From contig JAKAOD010000177.1 in assembly GCA_021823365.1 (NCBI GenBank), positions 1 through 6,540 on the forward strand: DNA of 6,540 nt, written 5' to 3'. A program made the translations under genes and the position numbers. Position 1 is the stretch's first letter; the number at the start of each line of letters is the position of its first letter. Under the pieces are notes generated by a model. That model did not search any database and was not told where the DNA came from. It saw only the letters and a program-made list of their open reading frames with translations. Of this stretch, positions 1-6,113 are shown one piece after another. This DNA is from Actinomycetes bacterium. GTDB lineage: Bacteria > Actinomycetota > Acidimicrobiia > Acidimicrobiales > Bog-793.

Positions 1-771
1 CGAGATCCGCTCGACGTTCTCCGCGTGAACGTGCTCGGCACCGCCGCGGTCCTCGCTGCCGCGCGACGCGGCGCGCCGGAAGCGACGGTGCTCGTGGTGA
101 GCTCGGCAGAGGTGTACGGCGCGCTCGCGCCCGAGGAGCTCCCAGTCGGAGAGGGCGCCCGGCTGCGTCCTTCGACGCCGTACGCGGCGTCGAAGGCCGC
201 AGCGGAGCAGGTCGCCATCCAGGCCTGGCTCGGCTACGGGCAGCGTGCGGTGGTGGTGCGCCCGTTCAACCACGTCGGTCCCGGGCAGTCGCCGAACTTC
301 GCGGTGCCGGCGCTCGCACGCCGCGTGCTCGAGGCGCGCAGGGACGGGAGCCGGGAGCTGGTCGTGGGGACCGTCACGACGAGGCGCGACTTCACCGACG
401 TGCGCGACGTCGTACGCGCCTACCGGCTCCTCGTGGCCCGGGCAGAGCCCGGAGAGGTCTACAACGTCTGCTCGGGCAACGACGTGGCCATTGCCGACGT
501 CGTTGCCCGGCTGATGGCTCTGACGGGCGTGGAGCTCCGGATGGTCACGGATCCCGAGCTGGTGCGACCCGTCGACACCCCGGTGTTGCGGGGTGACCCG
601 TCACGGCTCGTGGCGGCGACCGGTTGGGCTCCTGCCATCCCGCTCGACGAGACGCTGCGCGACGTCCTCTCGGACCTCGGGCGGGGGGAGGAGGAGGGGC
701 TCGGGCGGGGGGAGGAGGACGGGCTCGGGCGGAAGGCCCCCGGGGGTCAGCCGCCCGGCGTGGCCAGGTGA
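1..771 (+). CDS. rmd: GDP-6-deoxy-4-keto-D-mannose reductase (Rmd-type NAD(P)-dependent epimerase/dehydratase family), 5' end missing
   Basis: The frame is already open at base 1 (RDPLDVLRVNVLGT), so the start and the N-terminal Rossmann GxxGxxG lie upstream and 256 codons are visible. Seen: the extended short-chain dehydrogenase core with SSAEVYG, the catalytic YAASK (about visible residues 61-65), then RPFNHVGPGQSPNF, RRDFTDVRDVVRAY, GEVYNVCSG and RPVDTPVLRGD. The RPFNHxGPGQSPxF and RPxDxPVLxGD strings are typical of GDP-4-keto-6-deoxymannose reductases. That family reduces the Gmd product to GDP-D-rhamnose in the cytoplasm, for envelope glycans. A related 4,6-dehydratase or epimerase cannot be excluded without the N-terminus. 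Homologues should end near DETLRDVLSDL; here about 30 extra residues follow, including LGRGEEEG/LGRGEEDG repeats. The last 25 bp overlap the convergent gene at 747-1118. Family call is firm, exact substrate is inferred. Confidence 0.88.
   Translation, partial: RDPLDVLRVNVLGTAAVLAAARRGAPEATVLVVSSAEVYGALAPEELPVGEGARLRPSTPYAASKAAAEQVAIQAWLGYGQRAVVVRPFNHVGPGQSPNFAVPALARRVLEARRDGSRELVVGTVTTRRDFTDVRDVVRAYRLLVARAEPGEVYNVCSGNDVAIADVVARLMALTGVELRMVTDPELVRPVDTPVLRGDPSRLVAATGWAPAIPLDETLRDVLSDLGRGEEEGLGRGEEDGLGRKAPGGQPPGVAR
676..732 (+). repeat. 24-bp tandem repeat extending the reductase C-terminus
   Basis: Two full 24-bp copies (676-699 and 700-723) differ at one base, and the first nine bases of a third copy follow (724-732). 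The unit is a multiple of three, so it reads in frame as LGRGEEEG, LGRGEEDG, then LGRKAPGG. Each full copy carries runs of G3, G6, GG, GG and G3-4, so the coding strand could fold into G-quadruplex-like structures. It lies just before the stop codon of the reductase, outside the conserved fold. Confidence 0.9.
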
Positions 772-1118
772 CGCAGCTGCACGCCGATCGCCTCGAGCCC
801 TCGTCGCGCCCGCTCGGCGAGCTCCCGGGCAGGCTCGGGCAGCTGCGCGCCGATCGGGCCGAGCGGGCCGAACTGCTCGGACACGAACGCGAGCGTGCCC
901 TCGATCCACTCGCCGAGCTGCTGGGAGCCGGCGGCGACCCCGGTGCGCAGCCGTTCGACACCCTCGTCGAGGCGTTCGTTGCGCACGAGATCCTGGCGGA
1001 GCGCCTGGACCCGCTGGAGGCCCAGCACGCCCAGGCCGACGGCCGTGTACGCCGTGTCGCGCACGTGCCGGGCCAGCTCTGCCGCGATGTCGTTCGTCTC
1101 GTCGCCGTGGTCGGGCAT
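747..1118 (-). CDS. Small helical protein of unknown function (phasin-like in look)
   Basis: This is a 123-residue protein starting at ATG (1118-1116) and ending at TGA (749-747). A strong minus-strand ribosome site, AGGAAGGAG, sits six bases before the ATG and supports this start. The sequence is mostly predicted helix. There is an acidic N-terminus (DHGDETNDIAAEL), a short Ala/Gly-rich hydrophobic stretch at about residues 22-34 (TAYTAVGLGVLGLQ), then amphipathic Arg/Glu-rich helices including EPARELAERARRGLEA near the C-terminus. There is no signal peptide, no cysteine and no catalytic motif that I can name. The pattern resembles phasins or other small amphipathic surface-associating proteins, but that is only a resemblance. 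The gene is divergent from the glycosyltransferase, sharing the 1119-1320 control region, and its last 25 bp overlap the convergent reductase gene. The RBS, promoter-like sequence and clean composition make it likely real. Confidence 0.75.
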   Translation of the reverse strand: MPDHGDETNDIAAELARHVRDTAYTAVGLGVLGLQRVQALRQDLVRNERLDEGVERLRTGVAAGSQQLGEWIEGTLAFVSEQFGPLGPIGAQLPEPARELAERARRGLEAIGVQLRHLATPGG

Positions 1119-1124
1119 GGAGGG

Positions 1125-1135
1125 CTCCTTCCTCT
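1125..1135 (-). promoter_or_regulatory. Strong Shine-Dalgarno site of the 747-1118 gene
   Basis: Read on the minus strand this is AGAGGAAGGAG, with the GGAG core six bases before ATG at 1118. It is much stronger than the sites of the other genes in the window, and it fixes the start codon of the small protein. Confidence 0.8.
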
Positions 1136-1178
1136 GACTGCTCGTGATCGCGTTGAGCGCTCCGGCTCTTGATGCAAC

Positions 1179-1205
1179 AGTATATCATGTTTTCAACATT
1201 TGCAA
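1179..1205 (-). promoter_or_regulatory. Probable sigma-70-type promoter of the 747-1118 gene
   Basis: On the minus strand there is a -10 box TATACT (1184-1179) preceded by TG one base upstream (an extended -10), and a -35-like TTGCAA (1205-1200) with a 15-base spacer. The spacer is short, but the extended -10 could compensate. Transcription would start near 1172, giving a leader of about 54 bases before the ATG at 1118. It sits in an AT-rich island (about 1168-1212) that stands out sharply from the surrounding GC-rich DNA. Confidence 0.55.
1187..1199. promoter_or_regulatory. Inverted repeat ATGTT-ttc-AACAT, possible operator
   Basis: This is a perfect 5-bp dyad with a 3-base centre, lying exactly between the proposed -35 and -10 boxes of the minus-strand promoter, where a bound repressor would block polymerase. 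A wider partial symmetry (ATGC at 1172-1175 and GCAT at 1206-1209) and two TGCAA copies (1173-1177, 1201-1205) flank it. It matches neither the CIRCE nor the HAIR heat-shock elements as I remember them. The regulator is unknown. Confidence 0.35.
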
Positions 1206-1241
1206 GCATTCGGGCTCGCCGGTCGTTCGGGCTACCGGAGC

Positions 1242-1276
1242 GCCCGTCCCGCCGGAGTACCTGCCCGTCCCGCCGG
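1242..1276. repeat. Direct repeat, two 14-bp copies spaced 21 bp
   Basis: The string GCCCGTCCCGCCGG occurs at 1242-1255 and again at 1263-1276, start to start 21 bp, which is about two helical turns. It lies in the non-coding part of the divergent intergenic region, 45-80 bp before the glycosyltransferase ATG. It may be an activator or repressor site, or only a local duplication in GC-rich DNA. Confidence 0.4.
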
Positions 1277-1304
1277 GGCGCCCGACCCGGGCTGGCAGGG
1301 GGAG

Positions 1305-1310
1305 TAGCCT
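1305..1310 (+). promoter_or_regulatory. Weak -10-like box just before the glycosyltransferase start
   Basis: TAGCCT fits the TANNNT -10 pattern and ends ten bases before ATG 1321, so transcription could begin within a few bases of the start codon (a leaderless mRNA, common in actinobacteria). No convincing -35 box is seen. The alternative reading is that the G-rich AGGGGGAG at about 1297-1304 is the ribosome site, but its 16-base distance from the ATG is too long for normal use. Confidence 0.2.
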
Positions 1311-1320
1311 GCCTGTCCTG

Positions 1321-4300
1321 ATGACGGAGGGGTCGGCGAGCGCGGCGCGCGCCCCAGCGGTGGTTGCCATATTGGTCACCACCGATCCAGGTCCCTGGTT
1401 CGAGGAGACCCTGCAGGCGCTGGCGGCGCAGGACTACGACAACCTCTCGGTGCTGGTGCTCGTCGCCGGCGGCTCTTCCGACCCCACTGAGATGGTGGCG
1501 CGCGTTCTTCCCGAAGCGTTCGTGCGCCGGCTGCCCGAGAGCGAGGGGTTCGCCGCTGCGGTCGACGAGGCGCTGTGGATGGTCGAAGGGGCGTCGTTCT
1601 TCCTCCTGTGCCACGACGACTGCGCTCCCTCGCCGGACGCCGTGCACCTCATGGTCGAAGAGTCGTTCCGCTCCAACGCCGGGATCGTGTGCCCGAAGAT
1701 GGTCCACTGGGACGAGCCGCGGGCGTTGCTCCATGTCGGCCAGGGGATCGACAAGACCGGCGCCGTCGTCGAGCGGGTGCAAGTCGGCGAGATGGACGCG
1801 GGCCAGCACGACGCGGTCCGAGACGTGTTCGTCGCGCCGGGAGGCTGCACGCTCGTGCGTGGTGACCTCTTCCGTGCGCTCGGCGGCTACGACGCCGCGA
1901 TCGTCGCGATGGGGCAGGACCTCGACCTGTCGTGGCGAGCCCACGTCGCCGGTGCGCGCGTCGTCGTCGCGCCGTCCGCGACGGCGCGCCATCTCGGGCT
2001 CGTCGCGGCCGGCTGCAGGCCGCCCCCGCCATCGGACGCCCCCTCACTCCAAGCGCTCCAGAGGCGCCACGAGCTTGGCGCCGTCCTCACCTGCTATTCG
2101 TGGACCCACCTGGTGCGGGTCGTGCCCCAGGCATTCCTCCTCGCGCTCGGAGAAGCCGTGGTGGCGAGGCTCGCCGGGGACCGGCGGCGGGCACGTGCGG
2201 TCGTTCACGCGTGGCGCTGGAACCTCGCCCGGTGGAGGGAGCTGCGACCCCGGCGAGCAGCCTTGGCCGCCGTGCGCGTCGTCAGCGACGCCGAGGTCCG
2301 CAGTCTTCAGGTGCGCGGGAGCGCGCGGCTGTCGACGTACGTCTCGCGGCTCACGCACCAAGGCTTCGAGGTCGCGCACGGCCGGCAACCGGGCCGCCCG
2401 CCCGAGGTCCTGGCTCCCGATCTGCCAGTGCCGGGCGGAAACGGGGCTGGGGCCGAGGTCGCCGGCTCGATCGGCCTGGGCTTCGACGACGACGCGGGCT
2501 TCGACGATCTCGACGATCTCGGACACAGGGGCAGGCGCACGCGGGGGACGGGGCCGGTGGGCATCTTCGCGTCGCGCCGGTCCCGGGTCTTGGCGTACCT
2601 CGTCGCGTCCCTCGTCATCGTCGTGGGCTCCCGCGCGCTCATCGGATCGTCGGTGCCACTCGTCGGGCAGTTCGTCCCGTTCCCTCCGTGGACGGATCTC
2701 TGGCACCAGCTCTTCGCGTCGTGGCAGCCCGCGGGCACCGGCTCGCACGCGCCGGCCAGCCCTGCCTACGGCTTCCTCGCGCTGGCGGGGACGGTGCTCT
2801 TCGGGCGGAGCGGCCTCCTCCAGCAAGTGGCTGTCTTCGCGTGCTTCCCACTGGGTGCGTGGGGAATGTCCCGGCTGCTCGGGCCCTTCCGCTCCGCGCC
2901 CGGTCGCCTTGTCGCGGCGCTCGCGTACCTCGCGCTGCCGCTTGCGGTCGACGCACTCGGGCGCGGTCGCTGGGACGGTCTCGTCGCGTACGCAGCGACC
3001 CCGTGGGTGGTCCTGCAGCTCGCGCGGGCAACCGGGCTCGAGCCCTTCGGCTCCCCGGCAGCATCGCCCGTCAAGAACGTTGCCGTCGCTGCCGACCTCG
3101 AGGCGACAGGGCCCACCACCACGGCGAGCACGTGGCGCCGGCGTCTTGCCGGACGCCTCCTCGGGCTCGGCGCGCTCGAGGCGGTGGCGATGTCGTTCGC
3201 GCCGGCGATGGTGGTCGTCGTCCTCGTCGTCGGCCTCGGACTGGCCTGCGGATCGCTCGTCGCCGGCGGCGCCCGTCGGGGAGCTCGGGCCCTCGTCGTC
3301 GCCTCCGGGGGGACGTTGGTCGCCGCGGTGCTGTGCACGCCGTGGGTCGTGGGGACGCTGCTCGCCGGTCGCGGCGCGCTGTCGGTGCTCGGGCTCGCCG
3401 GCGGCCCCGCGTCCGCCCCCGGCTGGGGGGGGCTGTTGCGGATGGCGGTCGGTCCCGTCGGGGGCTCACCGCTCGCGTGGCTTCTCCCCGGGGCGGCTGC
3501 CTGCGCGCTCCTCCTTGCGCGCAACGAGCGCCTCGCGTGGGTGATCCGGCTGTGGGCGGTCGCTCTGCCCGCGTGGTTCCTCGCGCTCGTCGCGGCGAAA
3601 GGCTGGGCGGTGCCGTTCGCGCCGTCGGTGGACGTGCTCCTCGCTCCCGCCGCGGTGGCGGTGGCCGGCGCGGCGGGCCTCGGCGTCGCCGCCTTCGAGA
3701 CCGACCTCGCGGGCTACGGGTTCGGCTGGCGCCAGGGGCTCGCAGTGCTCTCGGTCGCGGCCCTCGCGGTCGGGGTCTTGCCGACGGTGGCGGAGGCCAC
3801 CGACGGCAGGTGGGGGCTGCCCTCGTCTGGGTACCGGGGCGCGATCGCCTTCCCTGCCTTGCGGAAGGGGTCGCCCGGCTATCGCGTGCTGTGGCTCGGC
3901 GACCCGCAGGCGCTTCCGTCCGGCGGCTGGGCGATCGGACCTGGGTTGGCCTATGCCACGTCGACGGACGGGACACCGACGCTGCTCGACCTCTGGCCTC
4001 CCGCGACACCGGGAAGCGCCGGCCGAATAGCGCCGGCGCTCCGGGTCGCGATGCGCGGCGAGACGGTGCAGCTCGGTCGTGCGCTGGCCGCTGCACGGAT
4101 CCGCTACGTGGTCGCAGTGTCCGCGCTCGCGCCGCGCTCGCCGGGGTCCCCTTCCACATCGACATACCCCTTGGCGCGCGGGCTCGCCGCCGCGCTCGCA
4201 CGGCAGCCGCAGCTGCGCACAGTGCCGGTGGGCCCCAGCGGTCTCAGTGTCTTCGAGAACACGGCCTTCACCGCCGGCCCACGCGCGCCGTCGGTGACCT

Positions 4301-4617
4301 CGGCAGGTGCCGGGGGCATCGCCGGGATGCTCGATCCCCTGGGTGCTGCGCTGGAGCTGCTCGCGTGGGTGGTCGTGGCTGCCGCGCTCGTTGGCCGGCG
4401 ACGGTGGCTCGACTGGTGGTGGGGACCAGCGGTGCGTGCCCGCAGGAGACGGCGTGCGCCGCACGATCGGCCCGCCGAGGGGGAGGTCCGGACGTCGTTC
4501 GACGCGAGCGGGCGGCTCGACACGCGGACGGGATCGACCTCGGAGTCCTTCGGCGTACGTCTCGCGAGCGCCGTGCCGGAAGAGCAGCCCGGCCGAGACG
4601 TCGGAGCGGACGGGTGA
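1321..4617 (+). CDS. Membrane glycosyltransferase: family 2 GT-A domain fused to a polytopic membrane domain
   Basis: This is a 1098-residue protein. ATG 1321 is chosen because the frame upstream, back to GTG 1144, crosses the AT-rich promoter island and reads as non-protein-like sequence. Residues about 12-230 are a GT2 domain: VVAILVTTDPGPWFEETLQAL, the metal-site region CHDDCAPSP (97-104), a VAPGGCTLVRGDLF segment, GGYD (188-191), GQDLDLSWR (198-206) and ARHLG (222-226). The usual Glu of the ED motif is Gln199, with Asp200 kept. A hydrophobic stretch (262-285), an acidic linker (388-400) and basic residues (401-422) precede about twelve membrane segments (roughly 423-440, 479-495, 500-519, 527-545, 552-569, 615-640, 654-682, 714-733, 738-758, 768-792, 803-822, 1003-1024). 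The loop at 441-478 (PFPPWTDLWHQLFASWQPAGTGS) and the soluble region at 823-1002 (YRVLWLGDP) resemble actinobacterial envelope GT-C-like proteins. The tail after 1025 is Arg-rich, so probably cytoplasmic. It likely builds an envelope glycan; donor and acceptor are unknown. It is coupled to the next gene. Confidence 0.9.
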   Translation: MTEGSASAARAPAVVAILVTTDPGPWFEETLQALAAQDYDNLSVLVLVAGGSSDPTEMVARVLPEAFVRRLPESEGFAAAVDEALWMVEGASFFLLCHDDCAPSPDAVHLMVEESFRSNAGIVCPKMVHWDEPRALLHVGQGIDKTGAVVERVQVGEMDAGQHDAVRDVFVAPGGCTLVRGDLFRALGGYDAAIVAMGQDLDLSWRAHVAGARVVVAPSATARHLGLVAAGCRPPPPSDAPSLQALQRRHELGAVLTCYSWTHLVRVVPQAFLLALGEAVVARLAGDRRRARAVVHAWRWNLARWRELRPRRAALAAVRVVSDAEVRSLQVRGSARLSTYVSRLTHQGFEVAHGRQPGRPPEVLAPDLPVPGGNGAGAEVAGSIGLGFDDDAGFDDLDDLGHRGRRTRGTGPVGIFASRRSRVLAYLVASLVIVVGSRALIGSSVPLVGQFVPFPPWTDLWHQLFASWQPAGTGSHAPASPAYGFLALAGTVLFGRSGLLQQVAVFACFPLGAWGMSRLLGPFRSAPGRLVAALAYLALPLAVDALGRGRWDGLVAYAATPWVVLQLARATGLEPFGSPAASPVKNVAVAADLEATGPTTTASTWRRRLAGRLLGLGALEAVAMSFAPAMVVVVLVVGLGLACGSLVAGGARRGARALVVASGGTLVAAVLCTPWVVGTLLAGRGALSVLGLAGGPASAPGWGGLLRMAVGPVGGSPLAWLLPGAAACALLLARNERLAWVIRLWAVALPAWFLALVAAKGWAVPFAPSVDVLLAPAAVAVAGAAGLGVAAFETDLAGYGFGWRQGLAVLSVAALAVGVLPTVAEATDGRWGLPSSGYRGAIAFPALRKGSPGYRVLWLGDPQALPSGGWAIGPGLAYATSTDGTPTLLDLWPPATPGSAGRIAPALRVAMRGETVQLGRALAAARIRYVVAVSALAPRSPGSPSTSTYPLARGLAAALARQPQLRTVPVGPSGLSVFENTAFTAGPRAPSVTSAGAGGIAGMLDPLGAALELLAWVVVAAALVGRRRWLDWWWGPAVRARRRRRAPHDRPAEGEVRTSFDASGRLDTRTGSTSESFGVRLASAVPEEQPGRDVGADG
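4603..4606 (+). promoter_or_regulatory. Weak ribosome site inside the upstream gene, deciding the GTG start at 4614
   Basis: GGAG lies seven bases before GTG 4614, inside the last codons of the glycosyltransferase. The GTG shares TG with the upstream TGA stop (4615-4617). This layout suits re-initiation by ribosomes finishing the glycosyltransferase. Confidence 0.5.
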
Positions 4618-6113
4618 CGGTCGCTGCCGCCCGGCGGAGGGACGGCGGACGCGGCAGGTATGCCGCGCTCGCGGCCCTCGCGGCCGCGGTCGCCGTGGGC
4701 GGGTTCCTCGGCACGGTCGCGGCGCGAAATCCCCCGAGGGCCATGTTGCAGCCGGCGACGCTCGCGGCGGAAGCGGCACCTGTGGGCTCGGCGTCCTCGA
4801 GCTGGTACTGCCCGGCCGCTCCTGGTCCCGCCGCGCGCGCCGGCAAGACGGAGCTCCTCCTCGTCAACGCCGCACCACGGGCGGTCCAGGTCGACGCGGT
4901 GATCGTGGACGCACAGGGTTCCCAGCGCCAGCACGAACTCGAGCTGGGCCCGCACGCGGAGGCGGGGCTCGTTCCCTCACAGGTGATCGACGGCGTGTGG
5001 CTCGCGGCCCGCATCCTGGTGGCGGGCGGCGCGGTCAGCGCGACCGAGCTCGTCGACGGCCGCACCGGGCGCTCCGTCACCCCGTGCGCGTCCGAGGTCG
5101 CGTCCCGCTGGTACTTCGCCTCAGGCTCGACTCGTGAGGGGAGCACGCTGCGTGTCACCCTCTTCAATCCGACGCCGAACCTCGCGGTCGTCGACCTCTC
5201 GTTCGTGACCGCCTCCGGCTCGACAAACCCGGCGCCGTTCCAAGGGGTCGTCGTCGCGCCATGGGACCTGCGCGTGCTGACAGTCGGCGCCTACGTGCAG
5301 AACCAGGCGTCGATCGCGACGGCCGTCACCGCGCGATCGGGAGCGGTCGTCGCAGGCGAGCTCCAGCTCTATGGCCCTGACGGGGCCGGCGGCGTCGCGT
5401 TCGAGCTCGGGGCACCAGCGATGTCCACCCTCTCGGACCTGCCCGCCGTCGAGGACGCGACGGGCGGGTCGTCGGAGCTCGTCGTCTTCAACCCGTCTGC
5501 GCGCAGCGAGCGCGTCGACGTCGCGGTGCGGCTCCCGAGCGGGCCAGTCCACCCCTTCACGCAGGTGCTCGGCCCGAAGAGCGTCTGGACGTTGCCCACG
5601 AGCGAGCAGATCCGGATCGCGCTGGAGGAGCGCTACACGGTGCAGGTGCGCGCCTTCGGCCCAGGCGTCGTGGTCGCGCGGGTCGGTGCGGGCACGCCCC
5701 ATGGCCCCGCGCCGTGGTGGGCGCAGGACGTGACCGTCACCGGCGCCCAGGCGAGCGCAGCTCGCAGCTGGATGGTCGTGGCACCCCCCGCCGTCCCACG
5801 GGCAGCCGCGGCCACGTCGTCCGCGGCCACGTCGTCCGCGGCCACGTCGTCCGCGGCCCACCCGAGCCTGGCTCCGTGGAGGATCCTGCTCGAGAACCCC
5901 CGCCGTGGTCCGCTGCGGGTCGAGGTGACCTCGTGGGCGGGTGCGCGCCGACACGCCCAGGTCGTGCAGGTGCCGGCGTTCGGCGAGGCGACAGCGGTGG
6001 TGCCGGCCGGCCCCGCGTTCGTGCGCGCCGACGCCGCTCTGGCCCTGATGGGTGACGCATCGCCCTCGGGCACGGTCGGCGTCGTCGGGATCCCGGCGGT
6101 GCCGCTGCGCTGA
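4614..6113 (+). CDS. DUF5719-type membrane-anchored or secreted envelope protein, partner of the glycosyltransferase
   Basis: This is a 499-residue protein starting at GTG 4614 in a GTGA overlap with the glycosyltransferase. The frame stays open far upstream, but only as a shadow of that gene. Seen: basic N-terminus (ARRRDGGRGR), one hydrophobic segment at about 16-36 acting as anchor or signal, and no lipobox. The rest is beta-rich and extracytoplasmic. Only two cysteines follow, Cys66 (SSWYCP) and Cys158 (VTPCAS), a likely disulfide. Modules with an LxxxNP core recur: TELLLVNAAP (79-88), TLRVTLFNPTPN (178-189), SELVVFNPSA (287-296) and WRILLENPRR (422-431). SRWYFASGST (164-173) echoes SSWYCP. 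An Ala/Ser/Thr linker with an exact ATSSA triplicate covers 400-414. Assignment to DUF5719 comes from memory of actinobacterial glycosyltransferase neighbours with WYCP and WYFA motifs; no enzyme motif is seen. A structural or chaperone-like role with the glycosyltransferase is inferred. Confidence 0.82.
   Translation: MTVAAARRRDGGRGRYAALAALAAAVAVGGFLGTVAARNPPRAMLQPATLAAEAAPVGSASSSWYCPAAPGPAARAGKTELLLVNAAPRAVQVDAVIVDAQGSQRQHELELGPHAEAGLVPSQVIDGVWLAARILVAGGAVSATELVDGRTGRSVTPCASEVASRWYFASGSTREGSTLRVTLFNPTPNLAVVDLSFVTASGSTNPAPFQGVVVAPWDLRVLTVGAYVQNQASIATAVTARSGAVVAGELQLYGPDGAGGVAFELGAPAMSTLSDLPAVEDATGGSSELVVFNPSARSERVDVAVRLPSGPVHPFTQVLGPKSVWTLPTSEQIRIALEERYTVQVRAFGPGVVVARVGAGTPHGPAPWWAQDVTVTGAQASAARSWMVVAPPAVPRAAAATSSAATSSAATSSAAHPSLAPWRILLENPRRGPLRVEVTSWAGARRHAQVVQVPAFGEATAVVPAGPAFVRADAALALMGDASPSGTVGVVGIPAVPLR
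5811..5855 (+). repeat. Three exact copies of a 15-bp repeat coding ATSSA
   Basis: The unit GCCACGTCGTCCGCG occurs three times without a mismatch (5811-5825, 5826-5840, 5841-5855), in frame, giving residues 400-414 of the DUF5719-type protein. It extends an Ala-rich linker before the last beta module. Exact identity suggests recent slippage and possible copy-number variation between strains. Confidence 0.95.

Noticed and set aside
1155..1168. GAGCGCTCCGGCTC dyad near the small gene, with a similar GAGCGCTCCGG at about 6174-6184, considered as a shared regulatory element or terminator
   Set aside because: The shared string is short and GC-rich, and two copies in such a window can arise by chance. 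No stable terminator layout is evident.
1144..1320. Upstream extension of the glycosyltransferase to GTG 1144
   Set aside because: The added 59 residues cross the AT-rich promoter island and the direct repeats, look non-protein-like and lie before the GT2 fold, which starts soon after ATG 1321.
601..1992. Long minus-strand frame (463 codons) across the glycosyltransferase start and the reductase end
   Set aside because: Composition is Arg/Asp/Ala/Pro shadow. It passes through two better-supported genes and has no recognisable domain.
1932..4613. A very long plus-strand open frame running through the glycosyltransferase and into the DUF5719-type gene
   Set aside because: Before 4614 it reads as Arg/Ala/Gly-rich sequence with no domain, a frame shadow typical of high-GC DNA. 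Only the part from GTG 4614 looks like a protein.
3466..4779. Minus-strand frame of 437 codons inside the glycosyltransferase and DUF5719-type genes
   Set aside because: Arg/Pro/Gly-rich antisense shadow of a well-supported coding region, without a ribosome site or domain.
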